From Nostoc linckia FACHB-104 (lineage in GTDB: Bacteria; Cyanobacteriota; Cyanobacteriia; Cyanobacteriales; Nostocaceae), in NCBI RefSeq assembly GCF_014696615.1, contig NZ_JACJQJ010000062.1, forward strand, positions 1-48,643: 48,643 nt of DNA, given 5' to 3'. Both the position numbers and the translations under genes were made by a program. The notes under the pieces were generated by a model. The model was not told the origin of the DNA, did not search any database, and was given only the letters and a program-made list of their open reading frames with translations. This document shows, piece after piece, positions 35,514 to 44,385 of the stretch. How positions within the stretch are numbered: the first letter of the stretch is position 1; each line of letters opens with the position of its first letter.

Positions 35514-36242
35514 TTATTTTTTTGCTACTAAAGAATAGCCTAATGGAAAGATTTTAGAAGTCTTAACAGATAACTTTTTACATAGATAACTGTTTATGAA
35601 AAATGTACTAAAATTAGAATGAATTTTGCATAACATAGGTGATACAAACATCAAGTTTTTTGCAACTATATCTAAAATTATTTCTGGTGCACCTCCATAA
35701 GGTTCTAATACAATCACATTTAAGTTATTGCTCTGACAAAATCTTTTAAGGCAAAATTCTGTGTATCTAAAATAATCATGAGGTTGCTCATGAATCCAAT
35801 AAAAAAAAGGTACGGTTAAAATAATATGACCGCCTGGCTTCAGAAGCCTTGTTATTTCGTTTATTAACAATTCGGGATTTGCTATATGTTCAAGTACGTC
35901 AGTTAGGAGAATAGTATCAAATTGTTCACTTTCAAGAAGCAATCTATCATTTAAATCAAATACATAGTCAAGATATTTATTTTTGTGTATACTATTAGAC
36001 CAATCAACACAAACGTTATCGACAATCTTATCTCTATACATAGCATACAAAGGTACATTACCACATCCTAAATCTAGCAATAAACCTTTTGCATACTTGT
36101 TAATTAATGGTTCATAAGTTTGCCCTAAAATATTCACGATAAAGCGAGAGGCAATACCAACATGACTAGGATTGTTTGAGGCTCTAAATCCCTTGTTTGT
36201 TTGTACAAATTTTGTTTCTTTCCACGAATCTTTATTTTGCAT
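35514..36242 (-). CDS. Class I SAM-dependent methyltransferase
   Basis: This 242-residue protein has a Rossmann-fold methyltransferase core: motif I LLLDLGCGNVPLYAMY, motif III-like FDTILLTDVLEHIANPELL, and post-motif LLKPGGHIILTVPFFYWIHEQPHDY. In a polysaccharide locus it could methylate a sugar hydroxyl of the repeat unit or a lipid carrier; neither is provable from sequence. Codon use is AT-rich like the surrounding genes. It lies between the flippase and a GT4 gene on the same strand. Confidence 0.83.
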   Translation of the reverse strand: MQNKDSWKETKFVQTNKGFRASNNPSHVGIASRFIVNILGQTYEPLINKYAKGLLLDLGCGNVPLYAMYRDKIVDNVCVDWSNSIHKNKYLDYVFDLNDRLLLESEQFDTILLTDVLEHIANPELLINEITRLLKPGGHIILTVPFFYWIHEQPHDYFRYTEFCLKRFCQSNNLNVIVLEPYGGAPEIILDIVAKNLMFVSPMLCKIHSNFSTFFINSYLCKKLSVKTSKIFPLGYSLVAKK

Positions 36243-36307
36243 ATAGGTATTTCAACTTTATAAAATCATTATGTTTTTACGTACACTAATTAAAAATATA
36301 AATACAT

Positions 36308-37813
36308 TTATTTTTGTTTTTTCAATATACTTAAGAAGTTTAAGTATAAATCCTTTTGACGGAATATATAAAACATTAATAGAACATATACTGAACTCAT
36401 TACAAGAGCATAAATAATTAACCCTACCCACATGGGTATACTTAAACTTATGACCATTTTGATTGCATATACTAAAGCACTAGATATTACAGAAGAAATC
36501 AATATTTGCTTTACAGCTTTTAGGACATCAAAGAAAGTTATAGATGTACCTCTTGCTGCATAGTAAATGCATGGAGCAGCTTGTAAAAACATTGCAATCG
36601 TGTAAGATAAAGCAACTCCGTAAGCTTGAAAAGGTAAACCAATAAAGAATGATGCCACAATTAAAGATGAGGAGAATAAACCCCACTTAAACATCCGCTG
36701 AGTATTGCCTGTGGAAATATAAAGCCAACCAGTCGTATTGCAAATAGGTTGAACTAGAGCAGAAATACTTAACAATCTAAAGATATCGACAGCACCTTGC
36801 CATTGAGAGCCAAGTAGAGTTCCAATAATTTCCTCTGCAGCCACAATCATAAACGTAATTGTAGGCATAGTCAGAAAAGCAACTATTGATATAGCTTTCA
36901 GATAGTAATGTCTAAATTTTTCTGGTTCCTGTTGCAATCTACTTAAGCTAGGAATAGCAACACGAGTAATAGGTGCATTAATTTGGTTAAGGGGTAGAAG
37001 TAATAATTGATAAGCTTTAGCGTATAAACCTAACTGTTGAGCACCCCAGGAACGTCCAATTAGTACATTGTCTAAGTTTCGGGCAAAATAGTTGACTGTA
37101 CTGAAAGCTGTTAAGTGTCCACCAAAAGCTAACATTGAGCGCACACCCACTAACCTTGCAGTGAAGCCAGGACGCCAAGCGCAGGCCATCCAAAGTCCCA
37201 CAGTACTAATAACTCCAACTACCAGGGGCATAATAACTAATGCCCAATAACCCAATCCATAAAAAGCTGCAATGATTGCAGCTACTATGCCGAGAAATGC
37301 AGAAATAACATCGTTGAACATCAGTACTTTGTACTGCATTTGCCGATTCAGCAAAGCTGAGTGTTGAACACCTAACCCACTAATAATGAATCCACTAGCC
37401 AAAACCAAGGTAATCCATATCAAACGAGGTTCATGATAAAACTCAGCAATGATAGGTGCGATCGCAACTGTTATTAAAGCTGTGACAACACTCAAACCTA
37501 CATTTACCCAAAATAGAGTACTAACCTGCTCATGATTAATCTCTTCCTTTTGGACAGTCGCCATTGACAGTCCCAAGTCTTTGAACAAGGTAACGAACCC
37601 TGTAACAGCAGTCACCATCCCGACCAAACCATAATCTTGTGGTGTCAGCAATCTGGCTAAAACTACGTTAGATACCAAAGTCAAGCCAAACTTGGCAATT
37701 TGAGCAACCATTGTGATTGCACCACCCCGCACAGAGCGACCTTTTAGATCGGCTTTGAGATGATCGGTATTAAAGTACTGTTGTTGCTTTTCATTAGAAG
37801 AAAGATTTTTCAT
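36308..37813 (-). CDS. Wzx-type lipopolysaccharide/exopolysaccharide flippase (MOP superfamily)
   Basis: This is a 501-residue membrane protein with about 12-14 hydrophobic segments. The N-terminus GGAITMVAQIAKFGLTLVSNVVLARLLTPQDYG contains the LARLLxPxDYG motif of the WzxC/polysaccharide-transport group. FYHEPRLIWITLVLA and NYFARNLDNVLIGRSWGAQQLGLYAKAYQLL are further family landmarks. Role: moving the undecaprenyl-linked repeat unit across the cytoplasmic membrane. It lies between the WecG-type transferase and the methyltransferase gene, as expected for a Wzx/Wzy pathway. Confidence 0.92.
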   Translation of the reverse strand: MKNLSSNEKQQQYFNTDHLKADLKGRSVRGGAITMVAQIAKFGLTLVSNVVLARLLTPQDYGLVGMVTAVTGFVTLFKDLGLSMATVQKEEINHEQVSTLFWVNVGLSVVTALITVAIAPIIAEFYHEPRLIWITLVLASGFIISGLGVQHSALLNRQMQYKVLMFNDVISAFLGIVAAIIAAFYGLGYWALVIMPLVVGVISTVGLWMACAWRPGFTARLVGVRSMLAFGGHLTAFSTVNYFARNLDNVLIGRSWGAQQLGLYAKAYQLLLLPLNQINAPITRVAIPSLSRLQQEPEKFRHYYLKAISIVAFLTMPTITFMIVAAEEIIGTLLGSQWQGAVDIFRLLSISALVQPICNTTGWLYISTGNTQRMFKWGLFSSSLIVASFFIGLPFQAYGVALSYTIAMFLQAAPCIYYAARGTSITFFDVLKAVKQILISSVISSALVYAIKMVISLSIPMWVGLIIYALVMSSVYVLLMFYIFRQKDLYLNFLSILKKQK

Positions 37814-37989
37814 GAATCTAGGTTAGGTTGAAGATGATTGTCACTTCCCTGAGTCCAAAATTAGTATTTGTCTTTCAATATTCATACCAATTGAACATAG
37901 CTGTTAGTGGTGTTTACCAATTGTGGAATACACCTCAGCTACAGTTTTCTATTTTGATTACATCTGAAAATTCTCAAATTTTAGGTCGT

Positions 37990-38787
37990 TCAATCTCCGC
38001 TTCCTTGAAGGCTGGATGAGAGTAACTGTTTTGTGGCTAGCCACATAAATGGTGGAATTGTTGTCATATAACGGCTCCAGAGACGACGCGGTTCCTGAAT
38101 CCAGCGATAAAGCCACTCAAAGCCTAATTCTCTAACCATACGTGGTGCTCGCTTATGGATACCTGCGTAAACTGGAAAAACTCCACCGACTCCAATCATT
38201 ACAGCTTGGATTTTACCTTTGTGCTGAGCCATCCAGTTTTCTTGTTTTGGACATCCTAAAGATACAAATACTAGACCAGCACCACTTTTATTGATTTTAT
38301 TGATCAAATCTGCGTCTTCAGTTTCTGTCAGAGGACGGAAAGGTAAGGGTTCCATTGCTGCTATTTTCAGGTTAGGAAATTCTTGATCCAGCCTTTTCCG
38401 CATTCTTGCCAGGATTTCTGTTTGGGAACCCAAAAAGTAAACACTGATATTTTGTGTTTGAGCTAGCTGGCATAATCCTTGTAAGATATCCATTCCTGCT
38501 ACGCGATCTTGGGAGCGCGCTCCCATCCGCCGCATCATCCAAACTAAAGGCATCCCATCAGGAGTGACGACATCTGCATTTTTTAATACATTAGCAAACT
38601 CTGGATTCCAATGACCCTCCATTAGCATATGTACATTGGCTACGCAGACTGTTCTACTCTCGTGGGCGATCGCCCACTTCATTATTGTTTGTATTTGATT
38701 TTCAAAAGTTAATGCAGTAATGGGAAAATCCAGAACTTTTTGAGTAGGTACTAATGTTACCTCTCCCATAAATTCCTCCTGTGTCAA
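37990..38787 (-). CDS. WecG/TagA/CpsF-family glycosyltransferase
   Basis: This is a 265-residue GT26-type enzyme. VANVHMLMEGHW, NADVVTPDGMPLVWMMRRMG (with the conserved Asp of the family), VYFLGSQTEILARMRKRL and FVSLGCPKQENWMAQHKG are the four family blocks. Members transfer ManNAc, GlcA or similar sugars to undecaprenyl-PP-linked sugar, acting early in repeat-unit assembly. It is the first gene of the minus-strand locus, behind about 1.8 kb without a certain gene. The ATG at 38787 is preceded by AGGAG (TGACACAGGAGGAATTTATG puts ATG at 38769 as well, so the start could be the second Met, MGEVTLVPTQ). I prefer the latter as equally possible. Confidence 0.9.
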   Translation of the reverse strand: MTQEEFMGEVTLVPTQKVLDFPITALTFENQIQTIMKWAIAHESRTVCVANVHMLMEGHWNPEFANVLKNADVVTPDGMPLVWMMRRMGARSQDRVAGMDILQGLCQLAQTQNISVYFLGSQTEILARMRKRLDQEFPNLKIAAMEPLPFRPLTETEDADLINKINKSGAGLVFVSLGCPKQENWMAQHKGKIQAVMIGVGGVFPVYAGIHKRAPRMVRELGFEWLYRWIQEPRRLWSRYMTTIPPFMWLATKQLLSSSLQGSGD

Positions 38788-39715
38788 AAATCCTAAACAT
38801 CAATTAGTACATTGCCAACTGTGGAACAATCAGGTGATCCTATTGCTGACTTTCTTCTCAGTTCTTGGCATGGTCTGACTCATACACATGGAGATGCAAT
38901 AGCTTTTTCCGTAAGTTTCTGGTTACCCTGGTATTTTTAAAACATGCGTTCCTCGTATCTTAGTTTACAAGCTGATCTGAGGCTTTTCCCAAAATTTACT
39001 ATAAACTTTATGGTTACTTTATAATTGCTTTGTAAATTCTTTACATAAGTATTACATTTTATGTAAATATCATAAACTGAATAATATTTCACTACTAAAC
39101 AGCAGCATCACGTAGAGCATCTGAGAAATGATACTGTTCAGCTTCCACTGTAGAGAATGTAGAGATGTAAAATCTCAATGTATTTCTCAAAAGAGAGATT
39201 AACAGTTACTAAAGTGGTAGTGAATTAATATACATTTTGCTACAGTATATTTTTGTTATTGGTATTCAATTTGCATGATTATCTAGAGATTGCCTCATAA
39301 TCTATAGCTGCTTGTGGGTGCTTTGATAGTCAGAAATTAGCTGAATTTGGTATCAAACTAAAGCCAAAAATCAAAACTTGTGTACACTGAATAATTATTT
39401 GTGTGCATGTATTACGTTTCAAATTATAAAGTATTAATTTCCACACAAAGGCAAATTCGCTTTCCTAATTAGCTAACGACTACCTAACCCAGTAATAGTT
39501 CCTTTGGGTGTTGCAGATAGCTTTCCGTACATTGCTAACATAGACTAAGCGGATTGTAAACGCTTTTTAACCTGATATTTATGACATTTATGATGCAATT
39601 AGAAGCATCATCTACCTTAATGTTGATTTCACTATTTAAATTTGATTTAAAATTCAATTTTTAATTTAATAAGTTAATAATTTTTGTTTATATTTTAGGC
39701 AATTATTTTTTAAAT
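38788..39715. other. Upstream region of the polysaccharide locus, no gene seen
   Basis: These 928 AT-rich bases show no credible ORF or RNA gene. A nine-base perfect inverted repeat, TTTACATAA/TTATGTAAA (39040-39048, 39059-39067), lies about 250 bases before the first gene and could be a regulator site. The region probably holds the locus promoter and a long leader. Confidence 0.4.
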
Positions 39716-39931
39716 TTATATTTTTTGTAGTTGCAACTCAATAAAAAAGGAGAAGATAAATTTTTCTTCTCCCTTACCGCTGTTATTTATATTGTCAGAT
39801 TTTTGATTTTCTTTCAGCCTTTTTCGCAACATTTGCCTTTGCTTTTTAAGTTGTCGTTGTCTTGCTGAACCACCTTTACCTTTATCATTCCTTCCTTCTC
39901 GGCGAGGAGATTCCCATCTTTTTAATCTCAT
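39716..39931 (-). CDS. Small basic hypothetical protein, uncertain
   Basis: This is a 71-codon frame with a very basic first part: residues 1-44 hold many Arg and Lys (RQRQLKKQRQMLRKRLK), plausible for a small nucleic-acid-binding protein. Only a weak ribosome site (AAAGAG) precedes the ATG. Its tail (from about residue 53) runs through a perfect terminator hairpin, which is unusual for a real gene and suggests either that the last third is spurious or that the transcript is non-coding. Function unknown. Confidence 0.35.
   Translation of the reverse strand: MRLKRWESPRREGRNDKGKGGSARQRQLKKQRQMLRKRLKENQKSDNINNSGKGEEKFIFSFFIELQLQKI
39741..39773 (-). terminator. Intrinsic terminator on the minus strand
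   Basis: Read on the minus strand, GGAGAAG and CTTCTCC form a perfect seven-base stem around a ten-base AT loop and are followed by TTTTTTATT. It ends a transcript coming from the right, perhaps that of the small basic ORF or a small RNA. Confidence 0.65.
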
Positions 39932-40177
39932 ATTCTTTATTCTCTTTGGAACTGGAAAATCGTAAATACTGGTGAGTATGACTTAATGTAGGCACAAAGT
40001 TAATCACTTAAACTGTGGTTAAGTATAAATTACTACATCTAAGCTGTTGCCTAATAACTATATTAGCATTAAATCTTAATAATTAGTTAGCTATGAATAA
40101 ATTACCGTATTAATCCTTAGATTATATATTCTGCAATACCTGCATCCTAAGTTGAATCCCTTGATCAAACTGTAACT

Positions 40178-40393
40178 TTAGTTACTTATTGCGGAAAACT
40201 CCTTACTCTTATTTTGATCTTCACGGTTTCGTAACTTGGATATTGAATACCATGATGTATGGAATGCAGATAGTATCATTTCAAAACCTAGACGCAGTTG
40301 TCTCTTGTATAGTTTCCTCATGCCAAACAAATAATTGGCATTGCCAGCATCAAGCCTAGTAAAGGACTTCCATCTACAGAAATATCGCATCAC
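40178..40393 (-). CDS. Small hypothetical ORF, doubtful
   Basis: This 71-codon frame starts GTG-ATG with AGGTG directly upstream. The product is basic and aromatic (MRYFCRWKSFTRLDAGN; LYKRQLRLGFEMIL). It resembles nothing I know and could be a chance frame or a remnant. It is one of only two frames of any size in the gap between the polysaccharide locus and tRNA-Leu. Confidence 0.2.
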   Translation of the reverse strand: MMRYFCRWKSFTRLDAGNANYLFGMRKLYKRQLRLGFEMILSAFHTSWYSISKLRNREDQNKSKEFSAISN

Positions 40394-40594
40394 CTATGTA
40401 AACAGGGGAGCCGGGGGAGTAAAATTCGTGTTAAGTCCACAAATTGGAATAATTTATTTTTTGGAGTTTGCTAACGCTAACGTTGGCAACACCTAACGCA
40501 TTAACCTAAAGATAAAGGTTAAATACAGTAATTTGATAACTTTACTAGAAAAAGCTGTTCAGGAAAACTGCTGATAACTCGATTATTTTTACAG

Positions 40595-40678
40595 TGGGCA
40601 GGAGGAGAATCGAACTCCTATGACCGCAAGGTCGCCACATTTTGAGTGTGGTGCGTCTACCAGTTTCGCCACCCGCCC
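40595..40678 (-). tRNA. tRNA-Leu (anticodon CAA)
   Basis: The 84-base gene has acceptor GGGCGGG/CCTGCCC (one G-T pair) with discriminator A. The anticodon stem CCACA/TGTGG holds loop CTCAAAA (anticodon CAA, codon TTG). A long variable arm (CGACCTTGCGGTC) is typical of tRNA-Leu, and the T arm AGGAG-TTCGATT-CTCCT is perfect. CCA is not encoded and no intron is present. Confidence 0.97.
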
Positions 40679-40735
40679 TTAGATGCAACTTTACTAATAT
40701 ACACTATTTGAGAGTTTTTCAACAAGGATGGAAAA

Positions 40736-41851
40736 TTATTTTTGGCTTGAATTTACTAAAGTATGATCAATATCCTCTAGTTTGGCACAGCCACTAAGTG
40801 CCATAGCCAAACTGAACTCATCCTGTAGCAGTGAAATGATATGGGATACACCAGCTTTTCCGGCTATTGCTAGTCCCCATAAAATTGGTCGTCCGATAAG
40901 TACAGCTTTTGCGCCTAATGCTAAGGCTTTGAGAATATCTGTACCACGACGAATACCACCATCCATCAAGATTTCGGCTTTATCATCTACCGCAGCGACA
41001 ATCTCAGCTAAAGCATCTAAAGATGCGATCGCACTATCCAATTGTCTGCCACCATGATTGGAGACAACTATTGCTTGAACTCCGCACTCGACTGCACGTA
41101 TGGCATCATCTCCTCGTAATATACCTTTTATTACCAAGGGCAGAGGGCAAATTGATTGCAACCATGCTAAGTCATCCCAAGTTAGTGCTGGGTTTAGCTG
41201 TTGGGCAAAATAAGTAAATAACCCAGATTCCCCTTGTGCATGGGGTATATCTAACCTTGAGATGGTTGCAAGATTGGCGGCGTGTAAGCCTGGCGGTAAA
41301 GAAAATTCGTTACGCTGATCTCGTTCGCGCCTTCCCAACATGGGAGCATCTACAGTTAAACACAATGCTTTGTAACCTGCGTTATAGGCTCTTTCGACTA
41401 AAGCGCGAGTTAAGCTTCTATCTTTATGGATGTAAAGTTGGAACCATTGCAAGGCATCAGGGAAATGTTGCCGTATTTCTGCAACTTCTTCAATAGTTTT
41501 AGTCGCCAAAGTACTGAGAACCATCCCCACACCTGCTGTTGCTGCTGCTGTGGCGGTAGCGATTTCGCCCTCTGGATGAGCTAGACATTGAAATGCCATT
41601 GGTGCAATGAGTAATGGTAGGGCGAGAGGTTGCCCTAGGATGGAGGTAGATAAATTGCGATCGCTCACATCTACTAGAACACGTGGGCGCAATCTTAAGC
41701 GCTCAAATGCAGCGCGGTTATCTCGCAATGTGATTTCATCGCCAGCACCGCTACTGTAATAATCAAGCGCCATCTGCGATAGCTGCTGTTTTGCTAGCTG
41801 TTCGTATTCAAAAAGGTTGATCGGTTGCGAGTTATTGTGATTATTGAGCAA
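40736..41851 (-). CDS. FMN-dependent 2-hydroxyacid oxidase, probably L-lactate oxidase
   Basis: This is a 371-residue TIM-barrel flavoprotein oxidising L-2-hydroxy acids to 2-oxo acids. The active-site signature SNHGGRQLD holds the catalytic His. LMDGGIRRGTDILKALALGA binds the FMN phosphate. Three positions that, as I recall, separate Nostoc lactate oxidase (Met, Leu, Phe) from plant glycolate oxidase (Thr, Trp, Val) are Met85 (APMAFQ), Leu115 (STLATK) and Phe215 (FTYFAQ), so I favour lactate. In nitrogen-fixing cyanobacteria this enzyme has been proposed to consume lactate and oxygen. It is transcribed alone, behind a low-complexity spacer. Confidence 0.88.
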   Translation of the reverse strand: MLNNHNNSQPINLFEYEQLAKQQLSQMALDYYSSGAGDEITLRDNRAAFERLRLRPRVLVDVSDRNLSTSILGQPLALPLLIAPMAFQCLAHPEGEIATATAAATAGVGMVLSTLATKTIEEVAEIRQHFPDALQWFQLYIHKDRSLTRALVERAYNAGYKALCLTVDAPMLGRRERDQRNEFSLPPGLHAANLATISRLDIPHAQGESGLFTYFAQQLNPALTWDDLAWLQSICPLPLVIKGILRGDDAIRAVECGVQAIVVSNHGGRQLDSAIASLDALAEIVAAVDDKAEILMDGGIRRGTDILKALALGAKAVLIGRPILWGLAIAGKAGVSHIISLLQDEFSLAMALSGCAKLEDIDHTLVNSSQK

Positions 41852-41991
41852 ATTCTTTCTCTCCCTCTGCTCACGCCAGTTGCTACAAAGGAGGGAACCT
41901 CCGCAACGCGCTGGCTCCCCTGCTTCTGCTGCTCCCTCTGCTACCCTAGCTATAGGATATTTTTTTTAGTTGGAAGTCCCTAAGCCTTGAC
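41852..41991. repeat. CTCTGCT-type pyrimidine-rich spacer
   Basis: Around 41909-41948 the spacer between the peptidase and oxidase genes contains CTCCCCTGCTTCTGCTGCTCCCTCTGCTACC-like units (variants of CTCTGCT), related to the tracts at 936-995 and 42915-42945. It has no gene. Confidence 0.5.
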
Positions 41992-42855
41992 TTACCAATT
42001 TCGCCATCCACCTTTGGGTGTAAGTTCGGTTGGTTTATGGTTGTGCAATAAGTTTTGATATTCTTTGCTACTTGCCCATCTGTCAATTTCTCTAGCTCGC
42101 AGTACTGGTACTGGGTGAGTTAATTGTGCTGTGCGGGCGGCTTTGACCATTTCGCCCAGTTCGTTCTTGCTAATATCATCGTAGGCACGGGCTTGGTCAA
42201 TAAAGGCATCGAGGTTGAGTTGCGGTGCTAAAGTTGGCGAACCACCAGCTAACTTCATCAATACTGACATCACAACTTTGGGATCTTGGGTAGCTAACAA
42301 TGCGGCGCGATCGCAAGTAAACTCAGCACAGCGTACCCATTCTAACAGTTGTGTTTGTATTGCTTGAGCAATGAAAGAGCCAACATTAGGTAATATTGCA
42401 GCTGCTAAGATAAGTAAATTTACGGGAGTTAGGTAAACACTATGATCGCATTTAAGATGTCCTAACTCATGGGCAATTACAGCTTGAATTTCTTCTGGTG
42501 TGAGGATATCGATTAAAGAGGTATGCAACACAATGAAAGGTTGCTGACCTCGCATTGCAAAGGTATAGGCATTAGGCGCTGGATGTTGCCTAATATACAA
42601 TTGGGGAGGTTCTATATCTAAGATTTTGCAAGCTTCTAACAACAGTTTGTATAAATCTGGCAGTTGTTTTTCACCTACCAGAACGCTAGAGGCAATATTT
42701 TCTACATAAAAAACCTGCTCTGCCATTGGCCCTAGCAGATTCCGCACCATCATATCTAAACCTGGGATCTGTTTGAGAGTTTTTGTAGCTTCCAAGTCTA
42801 AGGGATGACGAAATGAATCAGCTTTTAAACCAATCAGCGGTGTTTTTAATGACAT
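41992..42855 (-). CDS. M48-family membrane metallopeptidase
   Basis: The protein has 287 residues from the ATG at 42855 (MSLKTPLIGLKADSF). A longer frame to 42900 runs into GGGCATT heptamer repeats and is not credible. The zinc site HELGH lies in AVIAHELGHLKCDH, and CAEFTCDRAALL supplies the third ligand Glu. A hydrophobic stretch after the motif (TPVNLLILAAAILPNVGSFIAQ) is membrane-spanning or -associated. This is a cytoplasm-facing M48 type, distinct from the secreted one at 16.3 kb. The substrate is unknown; membrane-protein turnover is a reasonable guess from related proteases. Confidence 0.88.
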   Translation of the reverse strand: MSLKTPLIGLKADSFRHPLDLEATKTLKQIPGLDMMVRNLLGPMAEQVFYVENIASSVLVGEKQLPDLYKLLLEACKILDIEPPQLYIRQHPAPNAYTFAMRGQQPFIVLHTSLIDILTPEEIQAVIAHELGHLKCDHSVYLTPVNLLILAAAILPNVGSFIAQAIQTQLLEWVRCAEFTCDRAALLATQDPKVVMSVLMKLAGGSPTLAPQLNLDAFIDQARAYDDISKNELGEMVKAARTAQLTHPVPVLRAREIDRWASSKEYQNLLHNHKPTELTPKGGWRNW

Positions 42856-42878
42856 GGTGTGAGAAGCATAAAAGGGAA

Positions 42879-42957
42879 TGGGGCATCGGGCATTGGGCAT
42901 CAGGCATTGGAGTAAAAATTTCTGCCTCTGCTCCTCTGCTTTTTCCTAGCCCCTAAT
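42879..42957. repeat. Second composite repeat: GGGCATT heptamers then CTCTGCT tract
   Basis: GGGGCATCGGGCATTGGGC-type units (about 42881-42911) are followed by TCTGCCTCTGCTCCTCTGCT (about 42922-42941) and CCCCTAATCCCC. The order and orientation match the block at 857-995. Confidence 0.75.
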
Positions 42958-43001
42958 CCCCAGTATAACGATTTAGCAGGGTGGGAATTACCACCTACTG
43001 A

Positions 43002-44378
43002 TTAGGACTGAATCGAGGCGGGGGAATTACTAGTACTAGAAGCTGAGCCATCTGTGGATGGTTCGCCTATACGCATAATTTTCGCACCCAGCTGTTGCAA
43101 CTTGAGATCGAGTTGATCGTAGCCGCGATCAAGGTGATGTAAACCCTGAATTGTAGTTGTACCCTCTGCTGCCAACCCTGCTAAGACTAGCGCTGCTGAT
43201 GCGCGCAAGTCTGTGCCTAATACTGGTGCGCCTGATAACACTGGTACCCCTCGAACGAAGGCAGTGTTACCTTTGACACGAATATCAGCCCCTAAGCGAT
43301 TTAATTCGGAAGCATGACGTAAGCGATTTTCAAACACAGATTCGTTAATCAGGCTGTCACCTTCTGCCAAAGTCAGCAAAGCCATAAACGGCGCTTGCAT
43401 ATCTGTGGGAAAGCCTGGATGCGGTAGAGTTTCAATATCGGTGGCTTTGAGGGTTGTCGCTGGGAGAATACGTAAGCAATCAGCTGCTTCTTCCATGATA
43501 GTTGCGCCAATATCGCGTAACTTGGCAATAACAGGGGTTAAATGCTCTGGACAGACTCGTGAGAGAACCAGTTCTGAGCGAGTAATTGCCCCTGCGACTA
43601 AAAATGTTCCAGCTTCAATGCGATCGGGAATAATGCTGTATTCCGTCGAATGCAACTTGGACACCCCGACGATGGTAATTGTACTGGAGCCGGCACCTTG
43701 AATCTTGGCTCCCATTGCGATACAGAAATTTGCCAGATCAACTACTTCTGGTTCCCGTGCGGCGTTTTCGATGATGGTTTCACCATCTGCAAGAGTAGCA
43801 GCCATCATCAAGGTTTCCGTTGCGCCAACACTGGGGGTATCCAGATATATTTTGGCTCCTTTTAATCTGCCATTGCTTCCAGGAACATAAGCATTACAAA
43901 TACCATGCTCAATCTGGACTTCAGCACCCATCGCTTGGAGTCCTCGGACGTGCAAATCAACCGGTCTGGCTCCAATTGCACAACCTCCTGGTAATGGCAT
44001 CTGGGCTACTCCCAGTCGTGCCAAAATCGGCCCAATAGCAAAAAAACTTGCCCGTAGTTGGGTGACTAATTCGTAGGGAGCCTTGGAAGTGGTAATTTCA
44101 CTGGCATTGATATCTAAAATGTCGCCGTTGCGTGTGAGGCGAATGCCCAAAGCAGATAACACCTCACCCATCCGTTCCACGTCCGCTAATAAAGGGACAT
44201 TATGAATACGGCAATCTCCTGAACATAGCAAGGTTCCAGCCATGATCACCAGTGCTGAATTTTTTGCCCCGCTAATTTTTACATGACCCCGCAAAGGATG
44301 CCCGCCCCAAATTTGCAAGACTGAGGAGTCTGCTTCCAGAGTGGATTTGGCATCTGGTAAGCTGCTAGAAGGATTAAT
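43002..44378 (-). CDS. murA: UDP-N-acetylglucosamine 1-carboxyvinyltransferase, probable ATT start
   Basis: This is the first committed enzyme of peptidoglycan synthesis: it transfers enolpyruvate from PEP to UDP-GlcNAc. The catalytic Cys is in [16 protein letters not shown], the Lys of the substrate site in [15 protein letters not shown], and [15 protein letters not shown] and [16 protein letters not shown] are family blocks. No ATG, GTG or TTG with a ribosome site opens the frame. A TTG at 44318 has no SD. An ATT at 44378 lies seven bases after a perfect GGAGG (44386-44390), in frame, and adds [20 protein letters not shown] before LQIWGGHP. An in-frame TGA lies just upstream. I therefore start it at the ATT, giving 458 residues. 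Confidence 0.9.
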   Translation of the reverse strand: MNPSSSLPDAKSTLEADSSVLQIWGGHPLRGHVKISGAKNSALVIMAGTLLCSGDCRIHNVPLLADVERMGEVLSALGIRLTRNGDILDINASEITTSKAPYELVTQLRASFFAIGPILARLGVAQMPLPGGCAIGARPVDLHVRGLQAMGAEVQIEHGICNAYVPGSNGRLKGAKIYLDTPSVGATETLMMAATLADGETIIENAAREPEVVDLANFCIAMGAKIQGAGSSTITIVGVSKLHSTEYSIIPDRIEAGTFLVAGAITRSELVLSRVCPEHLTPVIAKLRDIGATIMEEAADCLRILPATTLKATDIETLPHPGFPTDMQAPFMALLTLAEGDSLINESVFENRLRHASELNRLGADIRVKGNTAFVRGVPVLSGAPVLGTDLRASAALVLAGLAAEGTTTIQGLHHLDRGYDQLDLKLQQLGAKIMRIGEPSTDGSASSTSNSPASIQS

Positions 44379-44385
44379 AAGCCTA

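Noticed and set aside
23180-38787. Possibility that the locus is the heterocyst envelope polysaccharide (HEP) island
   Set aside because: Gene types overlap, but no HEP-specific marker could be recognised from sequence alone, so no such name is given.
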